Below, in pieces: positions 1 to 4,645 of a DNA stretch of 5,470 bases. The notes below the pieces were generated by a model. That model saw nothing but the letters and a program-made list of their open reading frames with translations, was not told the origin of the DNA and made no database searches. The position numbers and the translations under genes were made by a program. The stretch comes from an uncultured Lachnospiraceae bacterium (GTDB taxonomy: Bacteria > Bacillota > Clostridia > Lachnospirales > Lachnospiraceae), in assembly GCA_947174725.1 (NCBI GenBank), contig CAMWKA010000147.1:1-5470 (forward strand). The letters run 5' to 3'. How positions within the stretch are numbered: position 1 is the first letter of the stretch; each line of letters opens with the position of its first letter.

Positions 1-82
1 ATATTTAAGTTGGTTAGATTGATTTTGAAAGCTTTTGGCAGTGCGAGACATCGCAACATTGTTATACTTTTTTCTTGGTTGT

Positions 83-103
83 CTCAATTAAAGGGAAATT
101 GAG
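83..103. repeat. Small perfect inverted repeat in the cmk leader
   Basis: CTCAATT (83-89) and AATTGAG (97-103) are perfect 7-bp complements around a 7-base AAAGGGA spacer. The site lies just upstream of a CATAATACAAT stretch (106-116) that could act as a -10 region, so it could be an operator half-site pair or a small RNA hairpin. No T run follows, so it is unlikely to be a terminator. A 7-bp pair in AT-rich DNA can also arise by chance. Confidence 0.35.
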
Positions 104-163
104 CGCATAATACAATATTTATTGTAGTTTCTACTTTTGGGATTTTGTTATCAAGTACATGGT

Positions 164-192
164 TCTTAAAATTGATTGATACTGTTTTAAGA
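164..192. repeat. AT-rich inverted repeat in the cmk leader
   Basis: TCTTAAAA (164-171) and TTTTAAGA (185-192) are perfect 8-bp complements separated by 13 bases that include ATTGATTGAT. The stem is weak because it is almost entirely A/T, so it is more plausible as a protein-binding dyad than as a stable RNA hairpin. No regulator can be named from it. Confidence 0.3.
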
Positions 193-314
193 CTCACAAG
201 GCTTCCGGCAATCGTAATGAACCAATCTACAATACCTTAAATAGTATAGTCAAAGCTAAAAAGGGATGAAGAAAGACTATAACTTTATATATAATAGTAG
301 GAGGAATGTAAGTT

Positions 315-968
315 ATGGCGACAGTGATTGCGATCGACGGACCGGCGGGGGCCGGAAAAAGCACCATTGCAAAATTGGTGGCAAAGGAACTGAATGCGAT
401 CTATATTGATACGGGCGCAATGTACCGCGCTATGGCATTGTATCTTTTGCGCAATCATATAGATATAGAAGATGAAAAGGCATTGACAGAATGTGTTGCA
501 TCGGCGGATATTTCGATCCGTTTTGTGGATGGGGAGCAGCAGGTATGGCTGAATGGAGAGAATGTCAACGGTCTGATCCGAACGGAGGAAGTAGGCGCCA
601 TGGCGTCGGTTTCTTCCGCGAAAGGCGTTGTGCGTGTGAAATTGGTGGATCTGCAAAGAAAGCTGGCGGAAGATCATGATGTGGTCATGGATGGCAGGGA
701 TATTGGTACCCATGTGCTGCCAAACGCGAAGCCGAAGATTTTTCTGACTGCAAGCTCCAAGGTGCGCGCCAAGAGAAGATATGACGAGTTGACTGCCAGA
801 GGAGAGTCATGTGATCTGGAGACGATTGAAAAAGATATTATCGAGCGGGATGAGCGGGATAAAAATCGTGAGATATCGCCGCTTCGTCAGGCAGAGGACG
901 CGATACTGGTGGATACGTCGGACATGACGATAGATCAGGTGAAGGAGAAGATCATTTCATTGATTTGA
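315..968 (+). CDS. cmk: Cytidylate kinase (CMP/dCMP kinase)
   Basis: This 217-residue cytosolic enzyme transfers phosphate from ATP to CMP or dCMP, giving CDP or dCDP for RNA, DNA and phospholipid precursors. The N-terminal P-loop GPAGAGKST (residues 9-17) binds ATP. The family motif YIDTGAMYRA follows at 30-39, and MDGRDIGTHVLPNA at 125-138 is the most diagnostic CMP kinase block. The Arg/Asp-rich lid and substrate region RDERDKNR lies at 178-185, with SPLRQAEDA close behind. Length is normal for the short cytidylate kinases of Bacillota. The ATG is preceded by AGGAGG at 299-304, 10 bases upstream; an ATG at 306 is followed at once by a stop. The C-terminal codons form the first copy of a 38-bp tandem repeat, and the stop TGA is followed immediately by an in-frame TAG. 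Identification is secure; no closely spaced partner gene follows. Confidence 0.97.
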   Translation: MATVIAIDGPAGAGKSTIAKLVAKELNAIYIDTGAMYRAMALYLLRNHIDIEDEKALTECVASADISIRFVDGEQQVWLNGENVNGLIRTEEVGAMASVSSAKGVVRVKLVDLQRKLAEDHDVVMDGRDIGTHVLPNAKPKIFLTASSKVRAKRRYDELTARGESCDLETIEKDIIERDERDKNREISPLRQAEDAILVDTSDMTIDQVKEKIISLI

Positions 969-1043
969 TAGATCAGGTGAAGGAGAAGATCATTTCATTG
1001 ATTTGCCAGATCAGGTGAAAGGAGAAGACCATTTCACTGATTT
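929..1043 (+). repeat. 38-bp tandem repeat, three copies, overlapping the cmk 3' end
   Basis: The copies are 929-966, 967-1004 and 1005-1043. Copies 1 and 2 are identical over 38 bp. Copy 3 is 39 bp: its first four bases are GCCA instead of GATA, it has one extra A in the GTGAAAGG stretch, and it carries two T-to-C changes. Copy 1 is the coding end of cmk (residues DQVKEKIISLI). The cmk stop TGA spans the junction of copies 1 and 2, and the sequence after copy 3 would give TAA at the equivalent place. The likely history is amplification of the gene's own tail, with the protein sequence left unchanged. Because 38 is not a multiple of 3, copies 2 and 3 are out of frame with the gene. Confidence 0.95.
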
Positions 1044-1064
1044 AATCAATCAATGCAGCAATGA

Positions 1065-1163
1065 GGTTTGCATAACTTGAAGTCAGAACAACTATGTTCC
1101 AAAAATGATTTCATTTATGATGTTTTTGGAACATAGTTGTTCTGACGAAAAGTTATGTAAACC
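1065..1163. repeat. Long nested palindrome (outer hairpin with an inner 65-bp palindromic element)
   Basis: Outer arms 1065-1078 and 1150-1163 pair over 14 positions with a single G/T exception. Inner arms 1082-1105 and 1123-1146 are perfect 24-bp complements around a 17-base loop (1106-1122). The trinucleotide GAA lies on both sides of the inner palindrome (1079-1081 and 1147-1149). As RNA this is one hairpin of about 38 bp with a 3x3 internal loop. It fits a miniature inverted-repeat element that duplicated a GAA target, or a structured intergenic repeat. The inner stem contains A5/T5 near the loop, but no T run follows the outer stem, so a simple intrinsic terminator is not the best reading. 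It lies wholly between cmk and ispH, ending 22 bp before the ispH start. Confidence 0.9.
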
Positions 1164-1185
1164 GTAAAGATCAAAGGAGTACGGC

Positions 1186-2103
1186 ATGGAGATCATACTT
1201 GCCAAAACCGCCGGTTTCTGCTTTGGCGTTAAGCGGGCGGTGGATCAGGTCTATGAACAGTTAAAGCAGAATAAACCAATCTATACCTATGGACCGATCA
1301 TCCACAATGAAGAGGTGGTCAATGATCTGATAGATAAGGGCGTCTCTATTATAGAGACAGAGGAAGAACTGGCAGCTTTAAGAAACGGTGTGGTGATCAT
1401 CCGATCTCACGGCGTACCCGAACGGATCATAACGCTGTTGAAGAAAAACGGACTGGAATATATTGATATGACATGTCCTTTTGTGAAACGCATCCATGAG
1501 ATCGTCAGCAGGGAGAGTGTGCATAGCCGTATTGTGATTATTGGCAATCCGGGACATCCCGAAGTGGAGGGTATCCGAGGGTGGTCGAAGACGCCCGCTG
1601 CGGTGATTGCGACAAAAGAGGAAGCTTACCTGTATGATCCTGAAGAATATCCGTGTCAAAACGGTGAGATTTCTGATAAAACCGGGCAAAATCATCCCGT
1701 GGAACAGAGTGGGAAGAAAAGTTCTCCCATCTGTATTGTTTCACAGACGACATTTAACTACAATAAATTTCAAGAACTTGTTGAAATATTTATGAAAAAA
1801 GGTTATGATATTAATATTATGAATACTATCTGCGACGCCACAAGAAAGCGTCAGGCAGAAGCGAAGGAAATTGCGTCGGATGCCGATATCATGATTGTCG
1901 TAGGTGACACAAAAAGCTCTAACAGCAGAAAGCTGTATGAAATCTGCAGGCAGGAATGTACCCGGACATATTTTATTCAGACCGGTAGGGATTTAGAGTT
2001 AAGGGTTGACGATACTGTGCGTAAGATAGGAATTACAGCGGGGGCTTCCACCCCGAATAATATTATAGAGGAGGTTCAAAACTATGTCAGAAGTATCTTT
2101 TGA
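1186..2103 (+). CDS. ispH: 4-hydroxy-3-methylbut-2-enyl diphosphate reductase
   Basis: This 305-residue [4Fe-4S] enzyme performs the last step of the MEP pathway, reducing HMBPP to IPP and DMAPP in the cytosol. The three cluster cysteines are visible: Cys12 in GFCFGVKRAV, Cys97 in DMTCPFV and Cys216 in NTICDATRKRQ. Substrate-binding histidines are His40 (GPIIHN), His75 (RSHGVP) and His124 (GHPEVEG), and Glu126 is the expected proton-relay acid. SQTT (186-189), SSNS (244-247) and GASTP (286-290) supply further diphosphate contacts. Residues about 150-180 form a polar, variable insertion that is longer than in the E. coli enzyme. The ATG follows AAAGGAG (1173-1179) by 6 bases. The 3' end overlaps the S1 gene by 20 bp and contains its ribosome binding site, so the two are very likely co-transcribed and translationally coupled. 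Some Clostridia carry the two as one fused protein. Confidence 0.97.
   Translation: MEIILAKTAGFCFGVKRAVDQVYEQLKQNKPIYTYGPIIHNEEVVNDLIDKGVSIIETEEELAALRNGVVIIRSHGVPERIITLLKKNGLEYIDMTCPFVKRIHEIVSRESVHSRIVIIGNPGHPEVEGIRGWSKTPAAVIATKEEAYLYDPEEYPCQNGEISDKTGQNHPVEQSGKKSSPICIVSQTTFNYNKFQELVEIFMKKGYDINIMNTICDATRKRQAEAKEIASDADIMIVVGDTKSSNSRKLYEICRQECTRTYFIQTGRDLELRVDDTVRKIGITAGASTPNNIIEEVQNYVRSIF
2067..2075 (+). promoter_or_regulatory. Ribosome binding site of the S1 gene, inside ispH
   Basis: AGAGGAGGT is a near-ideal Shine-Dalgarno sequence ending 8 bases before the ATG at 2084. It lies within the last dozen codons of ispH. This fixes the S1 start and shows that S1 initiates independently rather than being made as a frameshifted extension of IspH. 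Confidence 0.85.
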
Positions 2104-3169
2104 ACAAATGCTGGAAGATTCATTTAAAAATATCCATGTTGGTGACGTGGTGGAAGGAACCGTGATTACTGTAACTCCGGATGAAATAGCTGTGAATATC
2201 GGATATAAATCAGATGGTATCGTTACAAAACACGAATACACGAATAATCCCACCGTTGATCTTACAAGTGTTGTACATCCGGGAGATAAGATCAATGTTA
2301 AAGTGATCAAGATGAATGATGGGGATGGTCAGGTCGTATTATCCTATAAGAGACTGCTTTTGGAAAAGGTAAGCAAAGTGCTGGAGGATGCATTTAATGA
2401 GGGAACGATTCTGAAAGCGACTGTCTCAGAAGCCGTAAAAGGCGGGTTGAAAGTTATTGTAGATGATGTGCCTGTGTTTATTCCGGCAAGCCTTGCTTCA
2501 GATACATCTGTGAAGGATTTATCCGTGATGGAAGGACAGGAAGTGGAATTTGTCATTACAGAGTTTAATCCGAAAAAGAGAAAGTATATCGGTGATTGCC
2601 GCAGGGTATTGAGAGAGCGGAAAGAAGCAATGCGGGCGGAACTGGTTGCGAAGTTTCATGAAGGGGACATTATCGAAGGCGTTGTGCGGAATGTAACTGC
2701 GTTTGGCGCGTTTGTTGATATTGGCGGATTGGATGGACTGCTTCATATTTCCGAGATGAGCTGGGGGCATGTGGATAAGCCGTCTAATGTGGTAAGTAAG
2801 GGCGATACGATAAAGGTGATCATCAAAGAGATCAGAGGTGATAAGATTGCTCTGAGCGTAAGATTTGATGAGAACAATCCATGGTTAAATGCTGCCGATA
2901 AGTATGAAATCGGTACAGTGGTAACAGGTAAGGTCGCCAGAATGACCGATTTTGGCGCATTTGTACAGTTGGAAGAAGGAATCGATGCGCTGCTTCATGT
3001 ATCACAGATCGCCAGACATCGGGTAGAGAAGCCGTCTGATGTATTGAAGATTGGCGATGAGATTGAGGCAATGGTGGTTGATCTGAATGTAGAAGAAAGG
3101 AAGATCAGCTTAAGCATGAAGAGACTTGCATCGGAGTCTGAGGATGCAGCAGAGGATGTAGAAGAATAA
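2084..3169 (+). CDS. rpsA: S1 RNA-binding domain protein (30S ribosomal protein S1-like, four S1 repeats)
   Basis: This 361-residue RNA-binding protein resembles the four-repeat S1 homologues of Bacillota, which are shorter than the six-repeat E. coli S1. The OB-fold repeats lie at about 17-90 (starting near GDVVEGTV), 105-172, 191-260 (GDIIEGVV, AFGAFVDIGG, GLLHISEMSW) and 275-348 (GTVVTGKV, DFGAFVQLEE, ALLHVSQIA, KISLSMKRL). Repeats 3 and 4 match the consensus best; repeat 2 is the most divergent. The C-terminus is an acidic tail rich in Glu and Asp. The family binds mRNA at the 30S subunit or acts as a general RNA-binding factor; in Bacillota its role is less clearly essential than in Proteobacteria. 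The start overlaps ispH by 20 bp and has its own strong ribosome binding site. No clear intrinsic terminator follows, although two hairpins lie downstream. The name rpsA is by family; ypfD would be the B. subtilis equivalent. Confidence 0.93.
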   Translation: MSEVSFEQMLEDSFKNIHVGDVVEGTVITVTPDEIAVNIGYKSDGIVTKHEYTNNPTVDLTSVVHPGDKINVKVIKMNDGDGQVVLSYKRLLLEKVSKVLEDAFNEGTILKATVSEAVKGGLKVIVDDVPVFIPASLASDTSVKDLSVMEGQEVEFVITEFNPKKRKYIGDCRRVLRERKEAMRAELVAKFHEGDIIEGVVRNVTAFGAFVDIGGLDGLLHISEMSWGHVDKPSNVVSKGDTIKVIIKEIRGDKIALSVRFDENNPWLNAADKYEIGTVVTGKVARMTDFGAFVQLEEGIDALLHVSQIARHRVEKPSDVLKIGDEIEAMVVDLNVEERKISLSMKRLASESEDAAEDVEE

Positions 3170-3215
3170 GATGCTGCCAGATGCTTGCAATGATCATGCA
3201 TCATAGCAGTCTGTA

Positions 3216-3242
3216 GATTGAAAAATCAAAGATTTTTCAATC
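3216..3242. repeat. Perfect 12-bp hairpin downstream of rpsA
   Basis: GATTGAAAAATC (3216-3227) and GATTTTTCAATC (3231-3242) are perfect complements around an AAA loop. The stem carries A5 on one side and T5 on the other but has little GC and no T run beyond it, so termination is possible but not demonstrated by the sequence. It lies 47 bp after the S1 stop and one base before a second hairpin. Confidence 0.75.
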
Positions 3243-3243
3243 A

Positions 3244-3269
3244 GAAATTTGTGCTTGCGCCCAAATTTC
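3244..3269. repeat. Second hairpin directly after the first, downstream of rpsA
   Basis: GAAATTTG (3244-3251) pairs perfectly with CAAATTTC (3262-3269). After one mismatch, two more G-C pairs can close a TTGC loop. The two hairpins are one base apart, which suggests a composite mRNA 3'-end structure or an interspersed palindromic repeat. It is followed by CGGGTTATGG and not by a T run, so it is not a standard intrinsic terminator. The rest of the gap to cheR (3270-3341) is AT-rich, with a TATAAA-like box at 3305-3310 but no good -35 partner. Confidence 0.6.
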
Positions 3270-3341
3270 CGGGTTATGGAAAGGCATGGTTATTAGTAAG
3301 ATATTATAAAATAATAAATATGGTACAGAGGGGTAATATCG

Positions 3342-4118
3342 GTGCTGAACGATTATGAATCTTTTAAAAAGCAAGTACTGAGCATGACAGGGATAGACCT
3401 GAGCGCATATAAGGAAAAGCAGATGAAGCGCAGGATCGACGCCTTAATTACAAAATACGAAGCTGCCGATTATGACAGCTTTGTTTCGTTACTAAAAAAA
3501 GATAGAGAAGTTTATGAAACATTTGTTGGTTATCTGACGATCAATGTTTCCGAATTTTATCGTAATCCGGATCAGTGGAAGTATATGGATGAAGTGGTGA
3601 TTCCGGAGCTGATCCGCAAATTTGGTACCAATCTGAAGATATGGAGCGCTGCTTGCTCTACGGGCGATGAACCCTATTCTTTGGTTATGGCATTATCTAA
3701 ACATATCCCCATCAATCAGATCACGATTACGGCGACGGATATTGACAAGCAGATCCTTGCTAAGGCAAAGGTGGGGATTTATGGAGAAAAGTCAGTTGCC
3801 GGAGTCCCTATGGATCTGCGGAAAAAATATTTTGAAAAAATTGGGGATGCTTATAAGATTTCAGATGAAATCAAAAACAGGGTGGTATTTAAGCAGCATA
3901 ATCTTTTGGCAGATCCCTATCCGAAAGATTATCATATGATCGTGTGCCGTAATGTATTGATCTATTTTACGGAAGAAGCGAAAGATGAGGTATTCCAGAA
4001 GTTCTGCTATTCGCTGGTTCCGACGGGGATCCTGTTTATTGGAAATACGGAGCAGATCATTACATATAAAGAGATGGGATATGAGAGAAAGAGTTCTTTC
4101 TTTTATTGTAAGAGATAA
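3342..4118 (+). CDS. cheR: Chemotaxis protein methyltransferase CheR
   Basis: This 258-residue cytosolic enzyme transfers methyl from S-adenosylmethionine to glutamate side chains of chemoreceptors, setting adaptation in chemotaxis. The N-terminal helical domain (about 1-60) contains TGIDLSAYKEKQMKRRI, typical of CheR. The linker motif TINVSEFYRNP follows at 66-76. The Rossmann-like domain shows SAM-binding motif I WSAACSTGDEPYSL (101-114), the acidic loop ATDIDKQIL (131-139) and the signature CRNVLIYF (202-209), then LFIGNTEQI (231-239). Length matches the B. subtilis type. The start is GTG, 8 bases after AGAGGGGT (3327-3334), and the N-terminus fits the family, whereas the next in-frame Met is residue 15. 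No receptor, cheA, cheW, cheB or flagellar gene is in the window, so its partners are elsewhere. It is separated from rpsA by 172 bp with hairpins, suggesting its own promoter, which I cannot place firmly. Confidence 0.95.
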   Translation: MLNDYESFKKQVLSMTGIDLSAYKEKQMKRRIDALITKYEAADYDSFVSLLKKDREVYETFVGYLTINVSEFYRNPDQWKYMDEVVIPELIRKFGTNLKIWSAACSTGDEPYSLVMALSKHIPINQITITATDIDKQILAKAKVGIYGEKSVAGVPMDLRKKYFEKIGDAYKISDEIKNRVVFKQHNLLADPYPKDYHMIVCRNVLIYFTEEAKDEVFQKFCYSLVPTGILFIGNTEQIITYKEMGYERKSSFFYCKR

Positions 4119-4134
4119 TCATAGCAGTATTTTT

Positions 4135-4172
4135 TGATTAGAAGTTTCATATAATATTGTGATTAGGAGTTT
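4135..4172 (+). repeat. Imperfect direct repeat before the HD-domain gene
   Basis: TGATTAGAAGTTT (4135-4147) recurs as TGATTAGGAGTTT (4160-4172), with one difference in 13 bases and a 25-bp offset. The second copy contains the AGGAG (4165-4169) that probably serves as the ribosome binding site for the gene starting at 4182; in the first copy the matching bases are AGAAG. A TATAAT hexamer at 4150-4155 sits between them, without a suitably spaced -35 box. Confidence 0.5.
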
Positions 4173-4181
4173 GGCAGGATA

Positions 4182-4643
4182 ATGAGAAATAGACTTCCGG
4201 CAAATAAAGAACAAAAATTCCGACTCATTTTAAGGGAAATCCGTGAGAACTCCCGGTTTGATGAAAATGAACAATATATACAGCACGGAACGACTACGGT
4301 AAAGGAACATTGTATCAAGGTGGCGCAGACAGCTTATTATATGTCTCACCGTTTACATATAACGGTACATGAGGAAGAGCTGATCAGAGGCGCGCTGCTT
4401 CACGATTATTTCCTTTATGACTGGCATGAAAAATCTTTGAAAAATTCCATTCATGGCTTTACACATCCGAGGAAAGCCCTGCGTGAGGCTTCTAAAGATT
4501 TTGATCTGACAAATATTGAAAAAGACATGATACAGTCTCATATGTTTCCTTTGACGGTCAGGCCTCCCAAATATCGGGAAGGTGTGCTGCTTTGCATTGC
4601 GGATAAACTTTGTGCTTTGCAGGAAACGATAGGGGGACGTTGA
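4182..4643 (+). CDS. HD-domain protein, predicted metal-dependent phosphohydrolase
   Basis: This 153-residue soluble protein carries the HD-superfamily metal-binding pattern: His43 (KEHCIKVA), the His74-Asp75 pair (LLHDYF), His91 and His95 (HGFTHPRKAL), His120 (IQSHMFPL) and Asp141 (IADKLCAL). The order and spacing resemble the small YqeK-like HD hydrolases, but similarity by eye is too loose to assign a substrate; nucleotide or other phosphoester hydrolysis is the general expectation. There is no membrane segment or extra domain. The ATG at 4182 is the only upstream choice, since an in-frame TAG lies at 4164-4166. Its ribosome binding site AGGAG (4165-4169) is 12 bases away, slightly long. 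The stop is 2 bp before the next gene's start, with that gene's ribosome binding site inside this one, so the pair is probably co-expressed. Confidence 0.85.
   Translation: MRNRLPANKEQKFRLILREIRENSRFDENEQYIQHGTTTVKEHCIKVAQTAYYMSHRLHITVHEEELIRGALLHDYFLYDWHEKSLKNSIHGFTHPRKALREASKDFDLTNIEKDMIQSHMFPLTVRPPKYREGVLLCIADKLCALQETIGGR
4631..4636 (+). promoter_or_regulatory. Ribosome binding site deciding a GTG start for the membrane protein gene
   Basis: AGGGGG ends 9 bases before GTG at 4646. The first in-frame ATG (4658) is 21 bases away, too far, and an in-frame TTG at 4640 is only 3 bases away, too close. The GTG is therefore preferred. Confidence 0.65.
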
Positions 4644-4645
4644 TT

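Larger units (their letters stand above)
1..314. other. AT-rich leader upstream of cmk, no gene recognised
   Basis: This stretch is AT-rich, has frequent stops in all frames, and shows no coding pattern or recognisable RNA family. It holds small inverted repeats: TGCGA/TCGCA at 42-46 and 51-55, CTCAATT/AATTGAG at 83-89 and 97-103, and an 8-bp AT-rich pair at 164-171 and 185-192. None has a GC-rich stem followed directly by a T run, so none is a clear intrinsic terminator. TATAAT- or TACAAT-like boxes occur at 111-116, 228-233 and 290-295, but none has a good TTGACA partner at 16-18 bp. A promoter for cmk probably lies here, but I cannot place it. Confidence 0.6.

Noticed and set aside
290..295. 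Perfect TATAAT just before cmk, as its promoter
   Set aside because: Transcription would begin at about 302, within the AGGAGG ribosome binding site at 299-304, and no TTGACA-like box lies 16-18 bp upstream.
285..713. Minus-strand open frame opposite cmk
   Set aside because: It is a shadow of the secure cmk gene, with His/Arg/Cys-rich composition and no recognisable family. The other minus-strand frames opposite ispH, rpsA and the HD gene were rejected for the same reason.
929..1043. CRISPR-like array
   Set aside because: The three copies are directly adjacent with no spacers, and the unit is the coding tail of cmk.
966..1043. Readthrough of the cmk stop into the repeats to give an extended protein
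   Set aside because: TGA is followed at once by in-frame TAG, and the 38-bp unit shifts frame at each copy.
1086..1099. LexA-type SOS operator (GAAC...GTTC) in the palindrome arm
   Set aside because: The half-sites are 6 bases apart, whereas the Gram-positive LexA box has 4; the match is a by-product of the palindrome.
4130..4155. Terminator after cheR (T run 4130-4135) or a promoter using TATAAT 4150-4155
   Set aside because: No stable stem precedes the T run, and the only TTGATT (4134-4139) is just 10 bp from the TATAAT.
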